Assembly (NCBI GenBank): GCA_016290255.1
Contig: JAEETG010000024.1
Location: 1-8,097 of the forward strand
Source of the DNA: Clostridia bacterium
GTDB lineage: Bacteria > Bacillota > Clostridia > Christensenellales > UBA1242
Direction of reading: 5' to 3'
Length of the DNA stretch: 8,097 nucleotides
Both the position numbers and the translations under genes were made by a program. Below are positions 1 through 6,445 of the stretch, one piece after another (positions within the stretch are counted from its first letter, which is position 1; the number at the start of each line of letters is the position of its first letter). The notes beneath the pieces are model-generated. The model saw only the letters and a program-made list of their open reading frames with translations, had not been told where the DNA came from and did no database searches.

Positions 1-2
1 AT

Positions 3-599
3 GAACTAGATTTTTATGACTTGCTAAATAATTCAGATGTAATGAAAGAGTTTAAACAAAAATTAAAAAGAGATATGGCAGAATTGAAAAATTGCGACCA
101 ATACTTCTATGCCCCATGGACTTGCGGTAGCGACAGCCCAGAAGAATATTCCAGATATGGAGACGACCCAAACAACAAAGTCCCAATAGGATATTTTATA
201 GACAAAATGGTTAGATCTGTGAACATGCTCGCGGACTCCGTTGTTAGGGAATATGCGACCACTGTTTTCTTAAACTTGTGTGATGAAATGAAAGATAAAC
301 CAACAACACAAGCAGTAAAAAATAAGGCTATTGATGTTGTACAAGATTTGCAAAAGAGTGGAGATTTTTTGATTAGGGAAGAAGATGCAAGAAAATTCAT
401 GATTGAAAATATCAAAGGCAAACTTCGCTATATAACTAATTGGGTGGACGTAGAAGATCGTAAAGACACAATACATGACTTACAAGAATGGAAGAAACTT
501 GAAGAAAAAAAACTAGAATCTATTAAAAATAAGGATGCAGAAAAAAAAGCTGGGGCATCTATTGCAAAATTTATGGAAGAGAACATTCCAAAAAGATAA
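3..599 (+). CDS. Hypothetical protein, C-terminal part (5' end outside window)
   Basis: I do not recognise this protein. The reading frame is open to the left window edge: codons 3-20 read ELDFYD before a TTG at 21. That TTG has no ribosome binding site in front of it, so the gene almost certainly starts upstream and 198 residues are visible. The visible part has an aromatic and Pro/Gly/Asp-rich stretch (around YFYAPWTCGSD), then a mostly helical-looking region. It ends in a Lys/Glu-rich segment of about 50 residues that could form a long helix or coiled coil. There is no signal peptide or membrane segment in the visible part and no catalytic motif I can name. Bases 101-240 hold 63 G+C of 140 (45%), higher than most of the window. 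The stop codon (597-599) touches the shared terminator, and the gene converges on the minus-strand operon, so it is a separate transcription unit. Confidence 0.8.
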   Translation, partial: ELDFYDLLNNSDVMKEFKQKLKRDMAELKNCDQYFYAPWTCGSDSPEEYSRYGDDPNNKVPIGYFIDKMVRSVNMLADSVVREYATTVFLNLCDEMKDKPTTQAVKNKAIDVVQDLQKSGDFLIREEDARKFMIENIKGKLRYITNWVDVEDRKDTIHDLQEWKKLEEKKLESIKNKDAEKKAGASIAKFMEENIPKR

Positions 600-626
600 A
601 AAGCAGTGAAAAAATCACTGCTTTTT
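598..626. terminator. Bidirectional intrinsic terminator between convergent genes
   Basis: A perfect 12-bp stem (598-609 with 615-626) has a 5-nt A loop (610-614). The core is GCAGTGA/TCACTGC, flanked by A5 on the left and T5 on the right, so either strand yields a hairpin followed by a U-run. The stop codon of the plus-strand gene (597-599) and that of the minus-strand gluzincin gene (625-627) both lie at the edges of the stem. One element therefore ends both transcription units, with only 25 nt between the coding regions. Confidence 0.93.
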
Positions 627-1326
627 ATTTTTCTCCAAAAGCTTTATTGTTTGTTTTTGAAAAGGCTTTGTTTGAATAAATAATTGCATCTTTCAAAATT
701 TTATCTTCATCACTTTTTAAAACTTTTGGGGTTTTCACATATTCCAAAACTTTTTTGTGTTCAAGGTTCTTTAGCATATAGTTTCCAATGCAATAAACAT
801 ATTTATAAGATGAATCATTAAAGTTGTTAAAAGAAAACTTTTTCCAGTCAACATATTTGTCATATTCATCATTCACCCACTCAAAATTTTCTGGATTTCC
901 AAGGTTGGTTGCTAAGGCTTCCCAAAACCATGTGTTTTCACAATCATTTTTCCCATAATATCTCATATGGCAAATGTGAACAAACTCGTGGCAAGCCTCA
1001 ATTGCAAGTTCTTCATCACTCACATCACGTTTCCAAATTTTTGACACATATCTCTTTGGAAGCATATTGATATTATCATCAAAAGTGTGCGCAGTGACCC
1101 AAGATATATTTTCCGCCTCATTGTTTTCCTGTAGATATGGCAAAGTGAACACTTTAAAAGCCTCATAATCATTCCATATTTTTATTCTAAAATCTTTCAC
1201 TTCTTTTTGTTCAAAAAACTTCATAATTTTTTCAGACTTTTGTTCAAGTTGTTTTAAAATCTCAATTGCCAAATTTCCATCTTTTCTATCATATTCAATT
1301 GTTATTCCATTTATGGTTAATTCCAT
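625..1326 (-). CDS. Putative zinc metallopeptidase, gluzincin (M1/peptidase-MA-like)
   Basis: The product is 233 aa. It contains HEFVH at residues 113-117 and a second Glu at 136 within WFWEALA, giving HExxH-x18-E. That is exactly the zinc-ligand spacing of M1-type gluzincins: His113, His117 and Glu136 would bind zinc and Glu114 would be the general base. A Tyr-rich stretch at 174-183 sits where gluzincins often carry the transition-state Tyr, but this is inference. No signal peptide or membrane helix is visible, so a cytoplasmic location is likely. The N-terminal half (1-100) has no motif I recognise. The ATG start is supported by CGAGG at 1334-1338, 7 nt upstream. It is the last gene of the leuS operon, 33 nt after rsmI. 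The substrate is unknown, and the protein is far shorter than true M1 aminopeptidases. The gene call is secure and the enzyme class is likely. Confidence 0.85.
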   Translation of the reverse strand: MELTINGITIEYDRKDGNLAIEILKQLEQKSEKIMKFFEQKEVKDFRIKIWNDYEAFKVFTLPYLQENNEAENISWVTAHTFDDNINMLPKRYVSKIWKRDVSDEELAIEACHEFVHICHMRYYGKNDCENTWFWEALATNLGNPENFEWVNDEYDKYVDWKKFSFNNFNDSSYKYVYCIGNYMLKNLEHKKVLEYVKTPKVLKSDEDKILKDAIIYSNKAFSKTNNKAFGEK

Positions 1327-1359
1327 TTTTATTCCTCGTTTACTAAAACTTTTTATCTA

Positions 1360-2160
1360 TTACACAAAATGCTTATAAACTTCATCTTTTTTAAGGCCTC
1401 TATCTTGGGCAACCTTTTTGATTGCGTCCATTTTTTTGAGACCTTCTTTGATATAATAATCAAAGTGCTCTTCTAAACTTAGTTCATTTAACGGGCTTTG
1501 CAAATTGGCCCCTTCAACAAGAACAACATATTCCCCTTTTGGGTCTTGAATTTTAATATCTTCCAAATTGCCGCAAATATATTTTTCAAACTTCTTTGTG
1601 AGTTCGTTTGCAACAACAACTTTTCGATTTCCAAGATTATCCAAAAACGCTCTTAAATCTTTTTCAATGTTGTGGCTGCTAACATAAAAAATGAGTGTTG
1701 AATCCAGTGCCTTATATCTTTCCAAAAGCATCTTTTTCTCTTTTTGTTTTTCAGGCAAGAACCCTAAAAAGGTAAAATGGCTTGAATCCAATCCGCTCCC
1801 AACCATGGCAGTTGCAAAAGCGGTGACCCCTGGGATTATTTCAACTTCAAAGTTTTGTTTTTTAAGTTCTGTTAACAAAATAAAACCTGGGTCACTGATT
1901 CCCGGCATTCCCGCATCACTAATGTAGGCAACATTTTTTCCATCTCTTAAAAGAGAGGCAACTTTTTCAACCTGCATTTTTTCATTGAACTTGTGAACGC
2001 TTATTAGTGGCTTTTTGATTTCATAGGCATTTAAAAGAATCATTGAGTGCCTTGTGTCTTCACAAGCAACAACATCAACAAAATTCAAAGTTTCAACCGC
2101 TCTATATGTGATATCTTTCAAATTTCCAATTGGCGTTCCAACCAAAAATAACTTTGCCAT
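1360..2160 (-). CDS. rsmI: 16S rRNA (cytidine1402-2'-O)-methyltransferase RsmI
   Basis: RsmI uses S-adenosylmethionine to methylate the 2'-O of C1402 in the 16S rRNA decoding centre, acting with RsmH on the same nucleotide. The 266-residue product shows the SAM-dependent tetrapyrrole-methylase-type fold motifs in order: GTPIGNL (8-14), CEDTR (33-37), SDAGMPGISDPG (81-92), PGVTA (110-114), GFLP (133-136), ELTKKFE (186-192) and GEYVV (209-213). A short C-terminal helical domain (about 227-266) is the small extension typical of RsmI. The length is slightly below the usual 280-290 residues, with nothing important missing. The ATG start is supported by AGAGGG at 2167-2172, 6 nt upstream and overlapping the end of ricT. 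Only 2 nt separate it from ricT, so translational coupling is likely. In B. subtilis rsmI lies in the same neighbourhood, a few genes after ricT. Confidence 0.97.
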   Translation of the reverse strand: MAKLFLVGTPIGNLKDITYRAVETLNFVDVVACEDTRHSMILLNAYEIKKPLISVHKFNEKMQVEKVASLLRDGKNVAYISDAGMPGISDPGFILLTELKKQNFEVEIIPGVTAFATAMVGSGLDSSHFTFLGFLPEKQKEKKMLLERYKALDSTLIFYVSSHNIEKDLRAFLDNLGNRKVVVANELTKKFEKYICGNLEDIKIQDPKGEYVVLVEGANLQSPLNELSLEEHFDYYIKEGLKKMDAIKKVAQDRGLKKDEVYKHFV

Positions 2161-2162
2161 CT

Positions 2163-2972
2163 TTAACCCTCTTTTATTTCTGTTAACAAAAAATCTTCTG
2201 TTTTTTCATCATCGCCATCGCCAAATTTGACGGTGACTTTTTCATTTAATAAATCGTGATAAACAACAACGCCTTCGCCTTTTTCTGTTTTCACAACTTT
2301 TCCAAGTGGTGGCATTTTGTCTAAAACCTCTTGATAATCTTTTGCCTCAAAACTTAGGCAACACATAAGTTTTCCACAAACACCATTAATCTTTGATGGG
2401 TTTAAAGCAAGGTTTTGTGCCTTTGCCATTTTTATACTAACTTGAGTGTTATCGTTTAGGTATTTTAAGCAACAAAGTTCTTTTCCACATATTCCACAAC
2501 CACCAAACATTTTTGCTTCTTCTCTTTGACTGATTTGCCTAAGTTCCACCCTTGTTTTGAAAATTGATGCCAAATATTTCACAAGTTCACGAAAGTCCAC
2601 TCTGTTTTCAGCAATATAGTTAATGAAAATTTTTGAACCATCAAATGAATAGCGAACTTCAACCAGTTTCATGGATAGTTCAAACTTTTTGATTGCATCC
2701 AAAACTTTTGGAAAAGCATTCTTACTTTTTTCTTGCCATTTTTGTTTTGTTTCAACATCTTGAGGGCTTGCAACTCTTTTTATTTTTTCCAAATTTGAAA
2801 CAATCTTTTCATCTTTTGTTTCGTATGGTTTTTTAAGAACTGTTGCAAATTCATTTGAATCACTGTGTTCAACAATAATTTCATCACCTTTTCTGAGTTC
2901 TTCAAAACCAGTGGCATCATAGAAAAATGTTCGCCCATTTGGGCTAAATTTCACTTCACAAACTATTGCCAT
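2163..2972 (-). CDS. ricT: PSP1-domain regulatory iron-sulfur protein RicT (YaaT)
   Basis: This 269-aa protein matches the RicT/YaaT (PSP1) family. In B. subtilis RicT joins RicA and RicF in a complex that carries Fe-S clusters and steers RNase Y mRNA processing, with effects on sporulation, competence and biofilm formation. The PSP1 core is roughly residues 58-145. The diagnostic part follows, a Cys-rich segment with GGCGICGKELCC (157-168), VSIKMAKAQNLALNPSKI (178-195) and GVCGKLMCC (197-205). Cys159, 162, 167, 168, 199, 204 and 205 are candidate cluster ligands. A beta-rich C-terminal tail (about 222-269) resembles the end of other family members. The ATG is preceded by GGAGG at 2983-2987, 10 nt away and inside holB. 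The gene overlaps the end of holB by 10 nt. The ricT partners ricA and ricF are not in this window, so whether the full complex exists here is not visible. Confidence 0.95.
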   Translation of the reverse strand: MAIVCEVKFSPNGRTFFYDATGFEELRKGDEIIVEHSDSNEFATVLKKPYETKDEKIVSNLEKIKRVASPQDVETKQKWQEKSKNAFPKVLDAIKKFELSMKLVEVRYSFDGSKIFINYIAENRVDFRELVKYLASIFKTRVELRQISQREEAKMFGGCGICGKELCCLKYLNDNTQVSIKMAKAQNLALNPSKINGVCGKLMCCLSFEAKDYQEVLDKMPPLGKVVKTEKGEGVVVYHDLLNEKVTVKFGDGDDEKTEDFLLTEIKEG

Positions 2973-3904
2973 TTTGTTTTTTCCTCCAATATTTTCATTA
3001 AAAAGTTGTCAACAATAATGTTTTGATTGCAGTTTCGAATGAGCCTTTCGTTTATTTCAGTTAAATATGCAGCAATTTCACTCAAAGCCTTATATGAAAA
3101 TTCTTTTCCAATTTTTTCATAATCATCAATTCGACTTTTGTTTTTAACTTCACTCAAAACACCAAGTTTTGTGTTCACAACATCACGAATAATTTGGTTG
3201 TATATGCTCAAAAACAATTTGAAATCTTCTTTCAAACCATATAGTGTTTTTGCATACAAAATTGCTTTTGAAGAATTTTTATATTCCAAAAAGAGTTTAA
3301 AGCAAAAGTCAACAATATCAAAAAAGTTTTCTTTCTCACAATATTCTTTTGCAAGTTTAATTGCTCCCCCACAAAAACCAACAACATCTTTTCTTTGATT
3401 TTCTGAAAGGTCATAATCGCTGATTGCTTTCATAACTTCTTCATCATCATATTTTGGAAGATAGAATTTTTGACATCTAGACATAATTGTTGGAAGTATT
3501 GCCATTTCGTTTTTTGCACACAAAACATAATAAACATTTTTTGGTGGCTCTTCCAAAGTTTTTAACAATTTGTTTTGAGCTGACGCCATTGTTTTTTCAA
3601 AGCTTTTTAAAACAAAAACTTTTGCTTTCCCTTCATATGGAAGAGAATAACTTTCTTCAACAACTTTGAGCATCTCTTCAACTCCGATGCTGTCTTTTTC
3701 CTGAGGGAAAACAAGAACATCAGCGTGATTTAGGTGGTCTATTTTTTTACAAACAATGCAATCATCATTTCCACCATGTTCGCATAAAACAAGCTTTGCA
3801 AAACACAAAGAAGCCTCACTTAAGGCAACATCATCTAAACTTATGAAGATGTTTGCGTGAGGCATGTTTTCTTTGTTAAACATTTTTTCAAAGTTTGTTT
3901 TCAT
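2963..3904 (-). CDS. holB: DNA polymerase III subunit delta' (clamp loader)
   Basis: Delta' is the rigid, non-ATPase arm of the clamp loader that, with delta and tau/gamma, loads the beta sliding clamp. The 313-aa product carries the family's PHA start (15-17), HADVLVFPQE (60-69), LLKTLEEPP (113-121) and the SRC motif (142-144), whose Arg contacts ATP in the neighbouring subunit. A mostly helical C-terminal collar domain follows (about 205-313). Two features are unusual. The P-loop region (16-41) has no Gly-rich GxxGxGK loop at all. The zinc module shows Cys41, Cys49 and Cys52 but lacks the fourth Cys of E. coli delta' and is about four residues shorter; His43 might replace it. The start is supported by AAGGA at 3912-3916, 7 nt upstream and overlapping the leuS stop. 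The holB-ricT adjacency is the same as in Bacillus. The stop is TAG, the only non-TAA stop among the seven genes. Confidence 0.94.
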   Translation of the reverse strand: MKTNFEKMFNKENMPHANIFISLDDVALSEASLCFAKLVLCEHGGNDDCIVCKKIDHLNHADVLVFPQEKDSIGVEEMLKVVEESYSLPYEGKAKVFVLKSFEKTMASAQNKLLKTLEEPPKNVYYVLCAKNEMAILPTIMSRCQKFYLPKYDDEEVMKAISDYDLSENQRKDVVGFCGGAIKLAKEYCEKENFFDIVDFCFKLFLEYKNSSKAILYAKTLYGLKEDFKLFLSIYNQIIRDVVNTKLGVLSEVKNKSRIDDYEKIGKEFSYKALSEIAAYLTEINERLIRNCNQNIIVDNFLMKILEEKTKWQ

Positions 3905-3914
3905 ATCAAAATCC

Positions 3915-6311
3915 TTATTTCACAACAATATTGATAAGTCTATTTTTTATCACAATAACTTTTACGATTTCTTTGTTCAAAAGTTCTTTCTGAACTTTTT
4001 CCAAACTCAAAGCAATATCTTTTATTTCTTCATCGCTCAAATTCATTTTTGCAACAGTTTTATCTTTAACTTTTCCGTTTATTTGAACAATGAGTTCAAA
4101 GTTTTGCTCTTGTGTTTTTGATTCATCATAGGTTGGCCAACTTTCATAAGAAATTGTGTTTGGGTGGCAAAATCTTTGCCAAATTTCTTCTGTTATGCAA
4201 GGAGCAATTGGGTTTAAAAGTTTTATGAAACCTTCGGCATAAGCTTTGTTTATTTTCTTTTCTTCTTGAACTTTGTTCATGAATATCATCATCTGGCTAA
4301 TTGCAGTGTTAAAACTTAAATCTTCATAGTCATTTGTAACCTTTTTTACTGTTTGATGATAAATCTTTTCAAGGTTTGGAGTTTGCTCGTTTGTTACGAT
4401 GCTTTCATCAACAAAAAGTTTCCAAACTTTTTCCAAAAATCTTTTAACACCCTCGATCCCACCAATCTGCCAAGGTTTTGCTTCTGTTATTGGGCCCATA
4501 AACATTTCATAAAGCCTCACAACATCACAGCCATATTCTTCAATAACCGTGTTAGGGTTAACAACATTTCCTTTACTCTTGCTCATTTTCTCACTATTGC
4601 TTCCCAAAATCATTCCTGGGTGAACAAGTTTTTTAAATGGTTCGTCACAAGAAATATAGCCTTGTTCATACAAAAATCTATTAAAAAATCTTGAATACAA
4701 AAGATGTCCAACTGCGTGTTCAGCTCCACCAACATAAAGGTCAACTGGAAGCCAGTGATCTAAAAGTTCCTTATCTCCAATGGAGGTTTTATTGTCTGGG
4801 TCGATATATCTTAAGAAATACCAACTGGAAGCCGTTGAGGATGGCATTGTTGTTGTCTCTCTTTTCCCCTTTTTGCCATCAACCACAACATTAACCCAAT
4901 CTACTTTTCGCTCCAATGGTGAGTTTCCATTATATGGCTTATAGTCATCAAGTTCTGGAAGAAGAAGTGGAAGTTCATTTTCTGGAACAAGCCCTTTGGT
5001 TCCGTCCTCAAAGTGAATAACTGGGATTGGTTCTCCCCAATATCTTTGACGACCAAAAATCCAATCACGGAGTTTATATTTAACAGTTTTCTTTCCGCAC
5101 TTATTTTCTTCTAGCCACTCATACATTTTTTTCTTTGCGTCTTCATTGTTTAAGCCGTCCAAAAAGCCTGAGTTAATATGTTTGCCATCGCCCTCAAATG
5201 CTTCTTTTGTTAAATCTCCGCCCTCAACAACTTGTTTCAAAGCAAATGGAAGTTTTAATTCTTTTAGAAAATCATAATCCCTTTGGTCGTGTGCTGGCAC
5301 TGCCATAACAGCACCAAAACCATATGAGCCCAAAACATAGTCTGCAACATAAATTGGAACTTCTTCACCGCTTGCTGGATTAATTGCATAAGCGCCAGTG
5401 AACACTCCTGTCTTTTCTTTTTGAAGTTGTGTTCTTTCCAGTTCAGACTTGCTTGCACAACGCTTTTTGTATTCTTCAACCTGGGTCTTTTGCTCAGCAG
5501 AAACAATTTCATCAACCAAAGCGTTTTCTGGAGCAAGAACACAATATAGGCAACCAAACAAAGTGTCTGCCCTTGTTGTGAAAACTTTGAAAGTTTTGTT
5601 TGAGTTCTTAACCTTAAACTCAATTTCAGCCCCCTCACTTTTTCCAATCCAATTTTTCTGTGTTGTAATTGTACTTTCTGGCCAATCAAGTTTTTTGTGA
5701 CCTTCCAAAAACTTTTCAGCATAATCTGTTATTCTCATAGCCCATTGCTTCATGTTTTTTCTAATAACTGGATAGCCACCACGCTCAGACTTCCCATCAA
5801 TGATTTCATCGTTAGACAAAACTGTTCCTAGTTCTTCGCACCAGTTAACTGGCATATCTTTATATTCTGCCAAACCATTTTTATATAACTGTTCAAAAAT
5901 CCATTGGGTCCAACCATAATAACTTGGGTCACAAGTTACAACTTGCCTATCCCAATCAAAACTCAGTGCGGCATTTTTTAGCTGCCCTCTAAAGGTTTCA
6001 ATATTTTTATATGTGAATGTCCCTGGATGATTTCCAGTTTTCACCGCATAGTGTTCTGCCTGAAGACCAAAAGCATCAAAACCAATTGGGTGCAAAACAT
6101 TGTAGCCTTGCATCCTCTTCATTCTTGCAACAATATCTGTTGCTGTGTAACCTTCAATATGTCCTATGTGAAGCCCCTCTCCTGATGGATATGGGAACAT
6201 GTCTAAAACATAATATTTTGGTTTTGAAAAATCTTTTGTGTCTGTTTTGAAAGTTTTGTTTTCAACCCAAAAACTTTTCCATTTTTTCTCAATATTTTTA
6301 AAATCATACAT
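3915..6311 (-). CDS. leuS: Leucyl-tRNA synthetase
   Basis: This class I synthetase charges tRNA-Leu with leucine and edits mischarged amino acids. The 798-residue product has MFPYPSGEGLHIGH (38-51), containing the HIGH signature. The CP1 editing domain carries a Thr-rich TTRADTLFG (245-253) and AVPAHDQRD (337-345) with the conserved editing Asp. RDWIFGRQRYWGEPIP (415-430), SSWYFLRYIDP (495-505) and KMSKS (575-579) follow. The C-terminal tRNA-binding part ends with ELIVQINGKVKDK (739-751). The small domain around NWCEE (156-160) has one Cys and is unlikely to bind zinc. The frame continues upstream to 6371, but that extension overlaps the promoter. The ATG at 6311 fits the family N-terminus (MYDFKNIEKKW) and has AGAGGG at 6319-6324, 7 nt away. 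It is the first gene of the operon, ending 10 nt before holB. No T-box leader precedes it. Confidence 0.98.
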   Translation of the reverse strand: MYDFKNIEKKWKSFWVENKTFKTDTKDFSKPKYYVLDMFPYPSGEGLHIGHIEGYTATDIVARMKRMQGYNVLHPIGFDAFGLQAEHYAVKTGNHPGTFTYKNIETFRGQLKNAALSFDWDRQVVTCDPSYYGWTQWIFEQLYKNGLAEYKDMPVNWCEELGTVLSNDEIIDGKSERGGYPVIRKNMKQWAMRITDYAEKFLEGHKKLDWPESTITTQKNWIGKSEGAEIEFKVKNSNKTFKVFTTRADTLFGCLYCVLAPENALVDEIVSAEQKTQVEEYKKRCASKSELERTQLQKEKTGVFTGAYAINPASGEEVPIYVADYVLGSYGFGAVMAVPAHDQRDYDFLKELKLPFALKQVVEGGDLTKEAFEGDGKHINSGFLDGLNNEDAKKKMYEWLEENKCGKKTVKYKLRDWIFGRQRYWGEPIPVIHFEDGTKGLVPENELPLLLPELDDYKPYNGNSPLERKVDWVNVVVDGKKGKRETTTMPSSTASSWYFLRYIDPDNKTSIGDKELLDHWLPVDLYVGGAEHAVGHLLYSRFFNRFLYEQGYISCDEPFKKLVHPGMILGSNSEKMSKSKGNVVNPNTVIEEYGCDVVRLYEMFMGPITEAKPWQIGGIEGVKRFLEKVWKLFVDESIVTNEQTPNLEKIYHQTVKKVTNDYEDLSFNTAISQMMIFMNKVQEEKKINKAYAEGFIKLLNPIAPCITEEIWQRFCHPNTISYESWPTYDESKTQEQNFELIVQINGKVKDKTVAKMNLSDEEIKDIALSLEKVQKELLNKEIVKVIVIKNRLINIVVK

Positions 6312-6318
6312 TTTTTTG

Positions 6319-6324
6319 CCCTCT
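6319..6324 (-). promoter_or_regulatory. Ribosome binding site that fixes the leuS start
   Basis: On the minus strand AGAGGG stands 7 nt before the ATG at 6309-6311. It selects the 798-residue LeuRS over the 20-residue N-terminal extension that the open frame would allow. Confidence 0.88.
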
Positions 6325-6341
6325 TTTTTAAATGTTATAAA

Positions 6342-6371
6342 AGTATAACACAAACAGCCAATAATTATCAA
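6342..6371 (-). promoter_or_regulatory. Sigma-A-type promoter of the leuS operon
   Basis: On the minus strand TTGATA (6366-6371) is separated by 18 bp from TATACT (6342-6347). A TGT in front of the -10 forms an extended -10 element. The expected start of transcription is near 6335, giving a leader of only about 25 nt before the leuS ATG. The AT-rich stretch at about 6375-6395 could act as an UP element. It is the only good promoter I see for the five genes down to 625. Confidence 0.8.
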
Positions 6372-6390
6372 GTGAAAATTTGTTTTTTAA

Positions 6391-6415
6391 AGCAAAACAA
6401 AATAGCAAAACAAAA
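6391..6415. repeat. 12-bp tandem direct repeat upstream of the leuS promoter
   Basis: The 12-mer AGCAAAACAAAA occurs at 6391-6402 and again at 6404-6415, separated by one T, so the period is 13 bp. The second copy runs into the A-rich base of the ABC-gene terminator. It lies 20 bp beyond the -35 element of leuS. A nearby 8-bp inverted pair (6379-6386 with 6394-6401) shares the same bases. It may be an operator, part of the terminator tail or simple low-complexity sequence; function is not established. Confidence 0.6.
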
Positions 6416-6443
6416 AATGCACTAATAGTTTTTAGTGCATTTT
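6412..6443 (-). terminator. Intrinsic terminator of the ABC exporter gene
   Basis: A perfect 12-bp stem (6414-6425 with 6432-6443) has a 6-nt loop (6426-6431) and a TGCACTAA core. Read on the minus strand it begins 2 nt after the ABC gene stop codon and continues into TTTTTTG, a U-rich tail. It separates the ABC transcript from the leuS promoter downstream. Confidence 0.92.
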
Positions 6444-6445
6444 CC

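Larger units (their letters stand above)
625..6311 (-). other. Five-gene operon leuS-holB-ricT-rsmI-gluzincin
   Basis: All five genes run on the minus strand. The spacing is 10 nt (leuS-holB), a 10-nt overlap (holB-ricT), 2 nt (ricT-rsmI) and 33 nt (rsmI-gluzincin). Each gene has its own ribosome binding site, the first three junctions placing it at or inside the end of the preceding gene. There is one promoter in front (6342-6371) and one terminator behind (598-626), with no internal terminator. A single transcript is inferred. Confidence 0.8.

Noticed and set aside
21..599. TTG at 21 as the true start of the plus-strand gene
   Set aside because: The frame stays open to the window edge and no Shine-Dalgarno sequence lies before the TTG.
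5264..5722. Long open frame of 152 codons on the minus strand inside leuS, and several plus-strand frames inside leuS, holB, rsmI and the ABC gene
   Set aside because: They lie wholly inside strongly supported genes, show no recognisable motif and have biased, low-complexity translations typical of shadow frames.
6312..6371. A 20-residue N-terminal extension of LeuRS
   Set aside because: The extension overlaps the promoter, has no ribosome binding site or family-like sequence, and the ATG at 6311 has an excellent AGAGGG site.
6312..6445. Possible small RNA or riboswitch in the 134-nt gap before leuS
   Set aside because: The gap is accounted for by a terminator, a promoter and a ribosome binding site, and no other stable GC-containing stem is visible.
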